NCBI RefSeq assembly: GCF_964030865.1
Contig: NZ_OZ034984.1
Span: forward strand, 806,001 to 870,000
DNA length: 64,000 nucleotides
Reading direction: 5' to 3'
DNA from: Spiroplasma endosymbiont of Dioctria linearis
Lineage (GTDB): Bacteria; Bacillota_I; Bacilli_A; Mycoplasmatales; Mycoplasmataceae
Every line of letters starts with the position of its first letter. The first letter of the stretch is position 1. Shown here in pieces: positions 35,398-47,358 of this stretch. The notes beneath the pieces are model-generated. The model was given only the letters and a program-made list of their open reading frames with translations, made no database searches and was not told the origin of the DNA. A program made the translations under genes and the position numbers.

Positions 35398-37219
35398 AGT
35401 GTGGATCATTTCTATGTTGTTTTCTTTCATTCTCTGTAAGTCATTTTTTTCTTAATCTAATATCTTCTGGTGTCACTTCAACAAGTTCATCTCATTCAAT
35501 AAATTCTAATGCTTCTTCTAAAGTGAATTTTCTTGCAGGAGTTAATTTAACTGAATCATCACTTCCTGATGCTCTTGTATTTGTTAATTTTTTACCAGTC
35601 GTTGGATTAACATTTAAGTCGTTATCTCTTGAATGTAAACCTACAATCATTCCATCATAAACTTCAACTTGAGGTCCAACAAATAATATTCCTCTTTCTT
35701 CAAGATTATTTAGTGCATAAGGAAGTGTTATACCATTTGCCATTGAAACAAGAGTACCATTTTGTCTACCTTCAATTTTTCCTTTATACTCTTCATAACC
35801 AACACTTGATTTTACCATTACACCTTCACCACGAGTATCATTAGTAAACTCTGATTTAAATCCAATTAAACCTCTTGTTGGTATATGGTAAGTTACTTTA
35901 TCTCTTAAACCATCTGAATCCATGTCAACCATCATACCTTTTCTTAAGTTTAATTTATTAATAACTGTTCCAGAAAATTCTGTTGGTACGTCAATAATAA
36001 CTTTTTCCATAGGTTCAAATTTTTGACCCTTTTCATCAATTCTTACAACAACTTCTGGTCTAGATATTCCAAGTTCAAATCCTTCTCTTCTCATTGTTTC
36101 AATTAAAACAGACAAGTGAAGTTCTCCTCTACCTAAAACTTTAAACCCATCTGCTGATGAATCAGTTAAAGCCTCAACTTTTAAACCAACGTTTACTTCT
36201 AATTCTTTATCTAATCTCTCTTTGATATTTCTTGTTGTAACATATTTTCCAACTCTTCCAGCAAATGGAGAAGTATTAACTAAAAAATTCATACTCATTG
36301 TTGGCTCTTCAATAATAATTGGAGGTAAAGCATCTATTTTATCAATTTCACAAACTGTATCTCCAATTGTTAAATCACTAATACCTGAAATAACAACTAT
36401 TTCACCAGCTTGTGCTTCTTTAACAGCAACTCTTTTCATTCCTTCATAGATAAATAAACCTGATATTTTTCCTTTAGTTACTGAACCATCATTTTTAGAA
36501 ATTGCAACTTGTTGACCTTCCTTGATTACACCTTTAAATAATCTTCCCACTCCTAATCTTCCAATAAATGAGTCATAAGCTAAAGATGATATTTGTAATT
36601 GAATTGGTTCATTTGCCAATTCTAATGGGTAGTTTCCAACTTGTTTAATAATTGTTTCAAACAAAGGTACTAAATTTTCACTTGTTTCTTCCATTGAGTA
36701 TTGAACAATACCATCACGAGCTGTACCAAATAATGATGGAAATTCAATTTGTTCATCATTTGCATTTAGTTCCATAAATAATTCAAGAACTTCATCAACT
36801 ACTTCTAATGCTCTTTGATCTTTTTTATCAATTTTATTAATTAATAGTATTGGTCTTAACCCTAACTCTAAGGCTTTTGATAAAACAAATCTAGTTTGAG
36901 GCATTGGTCCCTCAGCTGAATCAACTAACAAAATAACTGTATCTACAGTTTTCATAATACGTTCTACTTCACTTGAAAAATCGGCATGTCCAGGAGTATC
37001 AACAATATTAATTTTGTAATCATTATATTCAATAGCACAATTTTTTGAATAAATTGTAATACCACGTTCTCTTTCTTGGTCATTGCTGTCCATTACTTGT
37101 TCTTTTACTTCTTCATTTGCTCTAAAAACGTTAGATTGATTTAAAAAAGCATCTACTAATGTAGATTTTCCAGCATCAACGTGAGCAATAACTGCTATAT
37201 TAATAATTTTTTTATTCAT
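35396..37219 (-). CDS. typA: Translational GTPase TypA/BipA
   Basis: A 607-residue ribosome-binding GTPase. G1 AHVDAGKST, switch I with ERGITI, G3 DTPGHADF, G4 NKIDKKDQR; then the domain II, EF-G-like domain III and the BipA-specific C-terminal region with [10 protein letters not shown] and [16 protein letters not shown] segment. Reading TGA as Trp near the 3' end adds about 32 residues, giving the usual length. AGGAG site. It aids ribosome assembly and stress growth. Confidence 0.97.
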
Positions 37220-37266
37220 GATTCTCTCCTATTTAATAACCTATTGATAATAACAAATATTTAAAT

Positions 37267-37272
37267 ATTATA
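37267..37272 (-). promoter_or_regulatory. Likely -10 box of typA
   Basis: TATAAT on the minus strand 48 bases before the ATG. A CAACAAAAT/ATTTTGTTG repeat at 37274-37312 lies just upstream and may terminate the preceding gene. Confidence 0.45.
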
Positions 37273-37340
37273 CCAACAAAATGGCTTATTTTATTTTATA
37301 AAATTTTGTTGATAAATAGCAATTTAATATTTAATTAAGA

Positions 37341-38153
37341 TTAATTTTTTAATGTTTTATAAAAAATTTCTTTAGTTTGATCAGATAGCATTTTAGTTTC
37401 TGCTATTCTTAATTCTTCTTCTTCAATTAAAGGCTTATTTTCTTCAATAATAGTATTTGTAATTCTCTCTTCTTCAGAGACAATATACTCTCTTAATAAT
37501 AATGAAAAGTAAATTTTTGTTGAGTGATAAATTGCAAAATTATAAAGTATAACTTCTTCATCTGTACCAAATTGAAGACTATTATCTTCATCTTCTTCCA
37601 ATAAGTCTAATAAATCACTTAATAAGTCATTTATTTTATATGTCTCTTTAATTACTAAATAAAAATCATTTATTTCTTCACATCTATGTATAATTTTCTT
37701 AATTTCATTTGTTACTATTATGTATTTGTGTGAAATTTTCATAGTATCAATTTCTTCAACAAAACTTTTGTAATTGAGATCAATAAGCTCTTTAAATGCA
37801 TAATCATATATTTTTAGATTACTCATAATTTCCTTTTTTGATTCTAAAAATAATATTCTGCTCGAATCATATAGATACTCATACTCAAAAAAATTATCAC
37901 AAATTGAAATCATCCTTAATAAACAACTTAGGCTATCTCTATCAACTTGATTTTTTTGTTTTACTTCAATCTCTTCAAATTTTATTTCAATAAAATCTCT
38001 AAATTTTTCAATATCTTTTGTCTCAAATCATTCTTGTTGAATTACTTTTAAAAATTTACTTTCCTCACCAAATACTGAATATAAAATAAAAATTTCTTTA
38101 CTTATTAAATCACTTTGTATAAAACTATATTCTTCATATTCTTTAATAATCAT
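37341..38153 (-). CDS. Conserved-looking hypothetical protein
   Basis: A 270-residue, acidic, helix-rich soluble protein without membrane spans or a signal. Glu/Asp runs occur near residues 190-200 (LLDLLEEDEDNS) and 235-255. The ATG has an AGGAG site eight bases upstream. It lies between typA and the DnaJ-tail gene. I do not recognise a family. Confidence 0.65.
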
Positions 38154-38320
38154 TAATTATCTCCTACTATAAAATGGAAAAATCCAAGTGAGCTATTTTT
38201 TAAATAAGTTAAATATTTATAGATTAATAAGTTCTAAATGAAACAAATTTTTATTACATTTAAAGATTTATCTATTACTATATTTTCAATAATTTTTGGC
38301 TTTAATTCTTTTTTTCAAAC

Positions 38321-39304
38321 TTAAATAATTTCATACTTTTCATAATACTTCTCAACAATTTCTTTAAATAAATTAATTTTTTTCATTTCCATTGCAGAAT
38401 TTTGATCTGAGTTTAAGTCTGGATGAAATTGCTTTGCCATTTTTCTATAAATTTTTTTAAACTCATCAGGCTTTGCCATTTTTGATATACCAAAGTAATT
38501 AAATGCATCATTTACTTCATCATTAAATACAAGAGTTTTTGTTTTTTCAAAGAAAGTATCAAATTCCTCATCTTCATCTACTGAGAAAAAATTTGCTTGT
38601 ATAGTTGAGTTATTAGTTGACTTTGCTTTACCGTATTTACTTTGAAAAATAAATGTTTCAACTGTTAAATCAATAACTTGATCATACATTCTAGATCAGT
38701 GATAAGTGAAATCGTCACCCAAATCAATAATTTCTTCAATTAAAAGATGGTGCCTATATGGATCTAATTTTCTTTTATCAATTAATAAAAAAGCCTTCTC
38801 AATAATTCCGTCCAATGCTTCTAAAGAAGTTCTTTGCATTACTTCAAAAACCCTTATTAATGGAGTATCATTTATATTTTTATTTGCAAAAGTATAATTA
38901 AATAGTTTTCAAAACTTTTTAGTAATGTAAAAACTAAATTTAGAAATACTATTAACAATTAATGCAGCTTCATAACTACCTAAACGATTAGAAATACTAT
39001 TATATGTTTCTTTGAAATAACTTGCCATAGGATAAGAATAAAACTTCTCAACTATTGATATTGAACCTAAATTTCAAGAGTACTTATCCTTGTTTTCAGG
39101 TGAGTTTTGATTTTTTATTATTTCTTGAATTAAATCATTATACTTTGAAATATCAATAACTAAATTATCTATATTTCAGTGATTAGCAGGCTTCATTGCT
39201 CTATCTCAAATAATCAAACTTGAAATATCTTCAGAGTTATCAAAAAAATTTGATGTTTTTTTAGTCTCTTTTTGCATTTTTTTAAATTCTCGTTTTCATC
39301 CCAT
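38321..39304 (-). CDS. Protein with C-terminal DnaJ domain
   Basis: A 327-residue protein whose last ~60 residues form a J domain, FGISKMAKPDEFKKIYRKMA followed by FHPDLNSD with the HPD motif needed to stimulate DnaK ATPase. The first ~250 residues are not recognisable and contain several TGA-encoded Trp. It is not a canonical DnaJ, having no Gly/Phe or zinc region. It starts 20 bases after the YgjP-like gene, with a GGAG site, so they are cotranscribed. It may recruit DnaK to a specific client. Confidence 0.75.
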
Positions 39305-39324
39305 AAGTTTTCTCCATAAAGTTA

Positions 39325-39984
39325 TTATACTTTCACTTTTAGTATTTCACTTATGTTTTTATAATTTGGCATATATCTTTCAACATATCTTCAAAAGTCC
39401 TTTGAGTGATTTTTATGAACCAAATGACTTAATTCATGAATGACAACGTACTCTAATGCAATAACAGGAAAATGAATTAATCTTGTATTTAAAACTATTT
39501 TTGATTTTTCAGGGAAACAAACACCCCACTTACCTTTCATAACTTTTACTGAAAGATTTTTGAAGTCTAAATTCATTATTTGCTTATATTTATTAACAAT
39601 AGTTTCAAAATAGAAAAAATAATTAATTGCTATTTTTTTATACATTCTTTTTATTGTTTCTTCTTTAGTTTCATAAATTTTGAAATCTAGCTTTTCCTTT
39701 TTATCAACTTTATCCAAAAATCTTGCAACATATTTCTTATCATTAATCTTGAAAAAGCCATTTTCTGAGATCATATAAAACTGGTTTTTTTCTCTATATT
39801 CAATTATTTTTTGAATCCTTTGAATATTTTTATAAATTAATTGTTCAATTTCTCAATCATATGCATGAAATGGTGCAGAAACATTGATACTAGTTTCTTC
39901 TAACTTTAATCTAATAAATTTTTGGTCTTTTAAAGTTAAACAATAATCAATTTGTTGACCTTTATAGCTTAAACTCTTATTCAG
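39325..39984 (-). CDS. YgjP/DUF45 family metallopeptidase-like protein
   Basis: About 219 residues. The zinc site is VIHELSHLVHKNHSKDFW (HExxH-like HELSH with a third His), preceded by GKWGVCFPEKSKIVLNTRLI, the family's beta hairpin. The N-terminal family region extends well upstream of the first ATG at 39774, so translation must begin at a rarer codon. I place it at CTG 39984, which overlaps the upstream gene's stop and follows AAAAGGG; other non-ATG starts downstream cannot be ruled out. Biochemical role unknown. Confidence 0.75.
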
Positions 39985-40861
39985 TTTTACCCTTTTTCTT
40001 TCTTTTTGCATTTTTTCTTTCTTTTTTTTCTTTCTTTTTATTTAATATTTCTTCTTCCATTTTCTGAAACTTTTCAAATTTCTCTCTTTTTTCTTCTTCA
40101 ATTGTTTCTCGTCTTACTCTTTTAATTTCTTTATTAACTTGATCTGGTTCAAATTCTCCAAACTCAATTTTTCCCTCTATAACTTGAGTTACTAAACTTC
40201 TAGAATTCTCATCTCTAATGAAAAAATCACTGTAATCTAATTTCATTTTTCTAATCATATGTGCTTCAAAAATTGAGAATAATCCAAAAATTACTATAAC
40301 TCCATACATGCATTGTAGAGCAATCATTCAACTATTAAATGGAGAAAAAGTATCCTTTAAAGATTTTCATGCTTGATATATTGCATCATAATTGGGGTCT
40401 GTTGGATTTGTTTGAATACCTGCTTCAAACAAAGGAATAATAAAGTATATTCCATATATAAGGCCCACAAACAATATTGGTCAAAATATTAAACTAAAAG
40501 CTAAATAAGCTCTTTGCTTTCATAGTTTTTTATTAAAAAATGGTTTTACAACTGCAAAAAGTAAGATTAGCAAGGTCATTAATCATGAAAGAGGAGCTAT
40601 TATATTAATTACAAGTGTAGTATTAGATGTTAGTCTATCTGGATACATAAATACTCCAATAAATTTTACTAAATTTCTTATTCCATCATCAAAACCAATT
40701 GTAAAACCAACAATAATTGGGGCCAATAATCAAAAAATTATCATTAATATTCTAAAAACCAATAAAATAGTCATAAAAAAAATTGAGCCAGTTTTAAAAT
40801 TTTTAAAATTGATTTTTTTGACTTTATTTTTTTCTTTTTTTAATGCTTTTTCTTTTTTCAT
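39977..40861 (-). CDS. Membrane protein with charged C-terminal tail
   Basis: A 294-residue protein with four or five predicted spans in residues 25-200 and a strongly charged Lys/Glu tail (about 235-294) ending in a run of lysines, likely cytoplasmic coil. No motif of a known transporter is visible. GGGGA precedes the ATG. Its stop overlaps the proposed start of the YgjP-like gene. It follows another membrane protein gene from which it is separated by a terminator. Confidence 0.65.
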
Positions 40862-40890
40862 AAAATCCCCTAATACTATAATTCTATATA

Positions 40891-40921
40891 AAAAAAATTT
40901 TAAACAAAATAAATGTTTAAA
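40891..40921 (-). terminator. Terminator between two membrane-protein genes
   Basis: TTTAAACA/TGTTTAAA eight-base stem followed by a T-run, 6 bases after the stop at 40927. Confidence 0.7.
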
Positions 40922-40926
40922 TTCTT

Positions 40927-41820
40927 TTAATGTTTATTTTCATCAGTATTAGTTCTTCTTGACATATATTTAAATTCCCCTGTATCAAAATTAGAAGAAT
41001 TAACATTATCATAATCTTCATCTTCATTAGAATTTGCAATTGGGTCATCTAAATTTAATGGTAATTCTAATTCATCATCGTATTTAACTGATTCATTTGC
41101 TAAATTCTTTTTAATTTCTTCAGGTTTAATTTCCTGTTCAATGTCATTTAATATTAGTTGATTTTCTTCAATAGAATATGGAATTATTTTATTATCTTTA
41201 GGTTCTTCCTCTGCAATTAAAGAGGACATATCCATTCCGCTTAAAGCTCCAGTTCTTTCAATTTCTTCAATTGCTTCTTCATACGATTTATTTAACCCAC
41301 TTTTCATGTTAAGGATTTTATTTTTTAAATCAGAGACATCTTTAAGAGAATCTTGAGATTGATAACTTTGGTCATCTATTTTTTTAGCAACTGAGTCTAA
41401 TTTTTGATTATTATTTTTAGCTACAAAATTTTCTGGATTTATAGAAATATTAATAATTGTAATAATTAAATCTACAATTAAAAGAGAAAGCAATGGCATA
41501 AAATAAGTCATTTTAATTTGAATTTCTGCATTTAAATATAAAAATGTATGAATAGATAAAATAATAATTACTCAAAAACTTATAATAATATCAAATACTC
41601 CAAATACTTTTTCCACTTTATTTTTTCCTAAACTTGAGAATAAACTAATTCCAAAGTAAGCTAAACCACTAAATAATAATCCAATTCTGTTTATATTAAG
41701 ATCCTTAAAAGAGAAAATTATCTTATTATTTAAATCAACAGTTATTCAAGGCAAGATTAGAATAAGTGACACAGATATTAATAACATTATTATAATTTTT
41801 CATACTTTAATTTTTTTCAT
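40927..41820 (-). CDS. Membrane protein with acidic cytoplasmic domain
   Basis: A 297-residue protein: four N-terminal hydrophobic spans (within residues 5-130), then a ~165-residue hydrophilic, Asp/Glu/Asn-rich domain predicted disordered with short helices. No family recognised. The layout, four spans plus an acidic tail, is opposite in charge to the Lys-rich tail of the next gene downstream, so the two might interact, but that is speculation. Confidence 0.65.
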
Positions 41821-41970
41821 CTAAATACCGCCTATATGTTTAATTATATAATTTTATTAATAATAAATATATAACAATTCCTAAAGAATTATATATTTAT
41901 TATCATAAAAACTCAATTCATAAAAGAATATAGAATATTTGAATTTATTAATTCTCAAATAAAATTAAAT

Positions 41971-42414
41971 TTAACTAGAGCAATCTAAAACCTTTTTCAT
42001 TTTGTAGTGTCATATTTCACCATCTAAAAATTTGTCTGAAATAACTTCAAAACCATTTTTTTTATATAAATTTAAAGCAGATTCTTGAGCATTTAAGAAA
42101 ATCTCTTGAGCATTTAAATTATTTTTTATAAATTTTTCTAAGAAATTAATAATTTTATTTCCAATTCCTTTACCCCTAAACTCTTTTAAAACCGCAATTC
42201 TTCCAATATATCATTGGTTAGCTTTCTTTAGAATTCTTGCGCAACAAACAACTTTATCATTTTCAAAACCAATAACATGAAAACTTTGTGAATCATACTC
42301 ATCATACTCATCAGCCTCTGGGTATTTTTGTTCGTCACAAAATACTTTTTTTCTAATTTGACATGCTTGATTGAAAATATCATTTTGTGTTGAGTATTCA
42401 ATTAAAAAATTCAT
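41971..42414 (-). CDS. GNAT family N-acetyltransferase
   Basis: A 147-residue acetyl-CoA-dependent acetyltransferase. The signature IGRIAVLKEFRGKGIGNKII contains the RxxGxG acetyl-CoA loop; the opening resembles ElaA-type members (IRKKVFCDEQKYPEADEYDEYD). It is 11 bases after lepA behind a strong AGGAGG site, so it is cotranscribed with it. Substrate unknown. Confidence 0.87.
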
Positions 42415-42425
42415 TAATTATCCTC

Positions 42426-44228
42426 CTAATCATCTAATTTAAGAACAGCTATGAAAGCTTCCTGTGGTACTTCTACAGAACCTATCGCCTTCATTCTTTT
42501 TTTACCTTCTTTTTGTTTTTCCAATAATTTTTTCTTACGTGAAATATCTCCACCATAGCATTTGGCTAAAACATTTTTTCTCATTGCCTTAATAGTTTCA
42601 CGAGCTATTATTTTTCCACCAATAGCAGCTTGAATTGGAACTTCAAAATTTTGTCTTGGGATTATTTCTTTTAACTTTTCAGTTAAAATTCTTCCTCTTG
42701 TTTGAGCAAAATCCCTATGAACTATTGTTGATAAAGCATCAACAATATCTCCATTTAATAAAATATCCATTTTTACTAATTTTGATTGCTTATAACCTAT
42801 TAATTCATAATCAAAAGATGCATAACCCTTTGACATTGATTTTAATTTATTGAAAAAATCAAAAACAATCTCGTTTAATGGCATATCATAAACTAAAGTT
42901 CTTCTCATATCATCAATGTATTCTATATCAATATAATTTCCTCTTCTATCTTGACATAGACTCATTAAATCTCCTAAATATTGATCTGGGGTCATAATTG
43001 TCACTTTAACAAAAGGTTCTTCAATAAATTTTATTTTTTGAGGATCTGGTAAAAAAGCCGGATTATCAATTTGAATTGTTTCATCATTTGTTTGAGTAAC
43101 TTTATAAATAACAGATGGAGCAGTAGCAATTAATATTAAATCATATTCTCTTTCAAGTCTTTCTTGAATAACATCCATATGTAATAAACCTAAAAAACCA
43201 CATCTAAAGCCAAATCCCAAAGATTGAGAACTTTCAGGTTCATAAACCAAACTTGCATCACTTAAAGAGATTTTTTCTAATGCCTCTTTTAGATCTTTAT
43301 ATCTTGCTGTATCAACAGGATAAATTCCACAATAAACCATAGGATTTAATTTTTTATATCCATCAAGGGCAACTTTTGCGCCATTTTCTTTTGTTGTTAT
43401 TGTATCTCCAACTTGCACATCTCTTACTGTTTTAATTGCTGCAGCAATTCAACCAACTTCTCCAGCTTCAAGTTTGTCTTTCTTTACTTCATAAGGTGTT
43501 TTAACTCCCAATTCTGTAACTTCATATGTCGCTTTTGATTGCATCATTTTAATTGTTTGACCAACTTTTATTGTTCCCTCCATAATTCTTACAGAGACCA
43601 TTACCCCTCTATATTTATCATAATAAGAGTCAAAAATTAATGCTTTTAATGGCTTATTATCATCAGGGTCTAAAGGTGCAGGAATAAACTTTACAATTGC
43701 CTCCAAAACATCTTCAACATTTAAACCAGTTTTTGCACTTATCATTGGAGCATTTGAACAATCTATTCCAATCACTTTTTCAATTTCTTCTTTTACTCTC
43801 TCTGGATCTGCTGCAGGTAAATCCACTTTATTAATTATTGGTACTATTTCTAAATCATTGTCTAATGCCAAATAAACATTAGCTAATGTTTGTGCTTCAA
43901 TACCCTGACTGGCATCAACAACTAGCAATGCTCCTTCACAAGCAGCCAAACTTCTAGAAACTTCATACGTAAAATCAACATGACCTGGTGTATCAATTAA
44001 ATGAAAAATATATTCTTCACCATCTTTAGCTTTATACTTTAATTGAACAGAATTAAGTTTTATTGTAATTCCACGTTCTCTTTCAATATCCATTGAATCT
44101 AAAAGTTGTGCTTGCATATCTCTTTTTTGAACAGTTCCAGTTAATTCAAGTAATCTATCCGCTAAAGTTGATTTTCCATGATCAATATGAGCGATTATAC
44201 TAAAATTTCTAATTTTCGATTTATCCAT
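42426..44228 (-). CDS. lepA: Elongation factor 4 (LepA)
   Basis: A 600-residue ribosome GTPase with AHIDHGKST (G1), ERGITI (switch), DTPGHVDF (G3) and [11 protein letters not shown] (G4), then EF-G-like domains and the LepA-specific C-terminal domain ([16 protein letters not shown] segment with [19 protein letters not shown]). EF4 back-translocates stalled ribosomes. Reading one TGA as Trp joins the two halves. TATAAT at 44258-44263 is the likely -10 box. Confidence 0.97.
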
Positions 44229-44257
44229 TTTTAATCGCCTCGTAGTTTTCTTTAAAT

Positions 44258-44263
44258 ATTATA
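44258..44263 (-). promoter_or_regulatory. Likely -10 box of lepA
   Basis: TATAAT on the minus strand 29 bases before the lepA ATG. The rest of 44229-44391 shows no gene or clear structure. Confidence 0.45.
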
Positions 44264-44391
44264 ACCAATAATCTATTAATAAAAATTAATTTATTGTGAG
44301 TCACTAAAAAATAGTTCTTAAAAGGACCTAAAAAATTATATTCTCCAAATTATAGAAAATAGATTCAAAAAAAATTTAGTTTTTTATTATA

Positions 44392-44925
44392 TTATTTTTT
44401 AGTTTTTATTTCCAAGTATTTTTTTCATATTTCATTTACATAGTCATGAATAAAAGGTTTTTGTCTAGTTTTTATCATTTCTTTAATTTCATCAACACTT
44501 TTTCATACTTTTTCTATAATATCTCTTGAATAATTCCAACTAATTCTATTTCTATTAAATTCTTTTAAATCCAATATTTTATAACTATAGTCATTAAAAA
44601 CTTTAAAATCTAAATCATAATCTATATATTTTACTGTACGTTCTTCAAAAATATAAGGTGATGCTAAATTACAATAGTAATTAATTCCACGTTCCTTAAA
44701 CATACATATTATGTTATATCATTCCTTCTTAAAAAAGAATCATATAGCTGGTTCATTTGTTTTTCATTTTCTACCATTAATTTCAGTAATTAGTACTTCC
44801 TCATTAATTAATATTATATGATTTTCTGTTTCTTCAAAAATACTAACTTTTTCTCATGATCTATATATTTTGCCATTGTGTTTATACGCATGAACAAAAA
44901 CTAAATCTCCAGTTTTTGATTTCAT
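44392..44925 (-). CDS. DUF402 protein, Ntdp-like nucleotide phosphatase
   Basis: A 177-residue protein of the DUF402 family, some members of which hydrolyse nucleoside di/triphosphates or related phosphates. Diagnostic pieces are the RSWE strand, WFFFKKEWYNIICMF, INYYCNLASP and YIDYDLDFKVF with its metal-binding aspartates. Four TGA codons are needed to complete it. GGAGG ribosome site. Monocistronic. Confidence 0.83.
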
Positions 44926-45004
44926 TCAAAAACCTCCTTTCAGTACCCATTCTATATTATTATTAATATACAAAATAATTATAACTTCAATTCAAGCCTT
45001 ATTT

Positions 45005-45037
45005 AAAAAAACAAATACTTTAATATTTGTTTTTTTA
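45005..45037 (-). terminator. Terminator of proS
   Basis: AAAAAACAAATA/TATTTGTTTTTT twelve-base stem with CTTTAA loop, 10 bases after the stop codon. Confidence 0.85.
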
Positions 45038-45047
45038 AATAATATTA

Positions 45048-46472
45048 TTAATATGCTCTTGCAAAATATACCATTAAATTTGATTCTTTATTACAATTAA
45101 AACATTTTGATTTGATTTGATCTATGCCATCAGGAATACATCTTGAGTTTGTTGAAGTTTTTTGTTTTACATCATTTTCACATTCAATTTCTCCACAAAA
45201 AGGTACCAATACAAATCCTGGTGTTTTTTCAATAATTGATAAATATTGCTTTACACTATCTGCTTTAAAAGTTTTATCAAGTCTATTTTTTAAAGCTTTT
45301 TGATAAAGATTTTTATCGTGCTCTAAAATTTCATTATTTATATAATTTTCAACATCCTCTAATTTTACTTGTACTTTATTTCTTAAGTCTCTTCTAGAGA
45401 TAGTAACAACTCCATCTTTTAAGTCTCTTGGCCCAACTTCTACTCTAATTGGAACTCCTTTGATTTCAGCTTCAGAGATTTTAAAACCAAAAGACTTGTC
45501 ACTTTTATCTAGTTCAACACGATAATTTAAATTTAAGTTCTTTTGTAAATTATTTGAAATATCCAGTACTTCCTTAGAATCATTAATTGCAATAATTGAT
45601 ATTTGAATTGGTGCCACTTTGCTTGGTAAAACAAGTCCAAAATCATCTGAATGAGTCATAATAATTGCACCAATTAACCTTGTAGATATTCCCCAACTTG
45701 AAGAATATGCATATTCTTCCTTTTGATTTTTGTTTTGAAACTTAATATTAAATGCTTTTGCAAAGTTATCTGCAAAATAGTGACTTGTTCCAGACTGCAA
45801 TGATTGTCCATCATACATTAATGATTCAATTGTATAAGTTTCTTTAGCTCCAGCAAATTTCTCTTTTTCAGTTTTTCTGCCAGAAATTACGGGTAACAAA
45901 AGAATATCATTTGCCAATTTTTTATAAATTTCTAAAATATCCAAAGTCATTTCCTTAGCTTCAACTTTTGATGAATGAAAAGTATGACCCTCTTGTCATA
46001 AAAACTCACTACTTCTTAAAAATGGTCTTGTTGTTTTTTCTCATCTCATAACATTTGCTCATTGATTATATTTAACTGGTAAATCTCTGTATGAATTTAT
46101 TTCCCTAGATAAAAAATCAGCTACTAGAACTTCGCTTGTTGGTCGAATGAATAAGTTTTCTCCTAAATTTTTATCTCCAACTTTAGTAACAGTTGCAAGT
46201 TCTGGAGCAAATCCCTCTACATGTTCTTTTTCAGCAAGAAAAAGTTTCTCTGGTATTAAAAGTGGAAAATAAACATTCTGAATTGATATTTTTTTAAATT
46301 CAATATCTACAATTTTTTGAATTAGTTCTCAAATAGCATAACCATGTGGTTTAAAAATCATTGTTCCTTTTACAGGCCCATATTCCATAAGTCCAGCATT
46401 TTTAACAACGTCTGTATATCACTTACTAAAATCCACATCTCTAGAAGTTATTTTTTCCATTTTATTTGCCAT
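45048..46472 (-). CDS. proS: Prolyl-tRNA synthetase, type 3 (archaeal/eukaryal-like)
   Basis: A 474-residue class II synthetase. FIRPTSEVL, the [22 protein letters not shown] motif 2 region (each flank visible), [27 protein letters not shown] motif 3 area, an anticodon domain and a C-terminal zinc-like domain with CxxxxC pairs (CGEIEC, CFNC). The lack of the YbaK-like editing insert marks the short type 3 form. It starts 3 bases after the preceding gene, so they are coupled. Confidence 0.96.
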
Positions 46473-46475
46473 TAA

Positions 46476-47060
46476 TTACTTTCTCTCTTTCTTTTTATCA
46501 ATATTTCCAGTTTCTCCAAAGAAAACATCAATATCAATATCATTTGCTTCTACATATGTTTGAATTCTTTTCAAATTTGCCTTATCTTTAATTAATATAA
46601 ATTCAATTGCCTCTAAAGGTACTGTTTCATATATATAAACAATATTTTTTGCCTCATCAAATGCTCAATCATTTTTAGTTAATTTAGCTAAATTATGAGG
46701 GTTAATTCCAATAACACTAATTTTTTCAATATCTACTTTTGACTCACTTGCTCATTTTCAAAAATGAGCTCTTGTTGATGAATCAAATTCTAATCCAATT
46801 GAGTTTTCATTTTCTAGATAAGTTCAGACAATATACTCTTCATTTTTTTTAAGATTTTGATCTTTTAAAAGTCTAATACCGCGCTCTAAAATTAGTAATA
46901 TATTATTTACATCAGTATAAAAATATAAGTTATTAATATTTTTAGTCTTAATAATATTTAAGACTTTTTTTTGTTGTTCTTTACCTTTAAATAATTTTTT
47001 GAAAAAACCCTTTTTAGGTTTATTTTCACTTAATTCCTTATTTTTATCATTTTTTTTCAT
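46476..47060 (-). CDS. Possible ADP-ribosyltransferase-like (DarT/DUF4433-like) protein
   Basis: A 194-residue protein. After a Lys-rich head (1-40), the stretch LYFYTDVNNILLILERGI resembles the opening of DarT/DUF4433 ADP-ribosyltransferases ('H.T...NL..IL..GL'), and IVYIYETVPLEAIEFILIK resembles their closing strand. The catalytic glutamate cannot be fixed by eye. No antitoxin macrodomain gene is adjacent; the neighbour is proS, 3 bases downstream. It could be a housekeeping offshoot. Fold assignment is tentative. Confidence 0.5.
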
Positions 47061-47128
47061 GTTATAAACCTCTTAACATATTTCATATTACTTATTCTAT
47101 ATCTAATACATTATATATTCAAATAAAA

Positions 47129-47153
47129 AACCAAGATTTTAAAATCTTGGTTA
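47129..47153 (-). terminator. Terminator of the tRNA-Ser gene
   Basis: Perfect palindrome AACCAAGATT-TTAA-AATCTTGGTT followed by a T-run, 16 bases after the tRNA 3' end. Confidence 0.85.
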
Positions 47154-47168
47154 TATTTTTTAAAAAAA

Positions 47169-47259
47169 TGGCGGATTGAGAGAGACTCGAACTCTCGCGC
47201 CAGTTACCCGGCCTAACACCTTAGCAGGGTGCCCTCTTCACCAACTTGAGTACCAATCC
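47169..47259 (-). tRNA. tRNA-Ser (anticodon GCU)
   Basis: A 91-base tRNA gene with an encoded CCA. Acceptor GGATTGG pairs with the 3' TCAATCC; the T-loop is GAGTTCGAGTC-like, and the long variable arm (around GTTAGGCCGGGTAAC) marks a class II serine tRNA. The anticodon loop CTGCTAA gives GCU, reading AGC/AGU. It is by far the most G+C-rich patch in the window. Confidence 0.95.
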
Positions 47260-47358
47260 ATTTACATTTTTAATTATAACAAAAATATTGCTTTAACATA
47301 AATAGATTTTTTTAAATTATTAAAAACAATTTGGTCTAATAAAATGACGACATTTTTG

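Noticed and set aside
35629..35844. 71-codon plus-strand ORF antisense to typA
   Set aside because: Shadow of typA; low-complexity product and no ribosome site.
38238..38324. 28-codon ORF on the plus strand (MKQIFITFKDLS...)
   Set aside because: No ribosome site, in an AT-rich intergenic gap, and antisense to the end of the DnaJ-tail gene; looks like chance.
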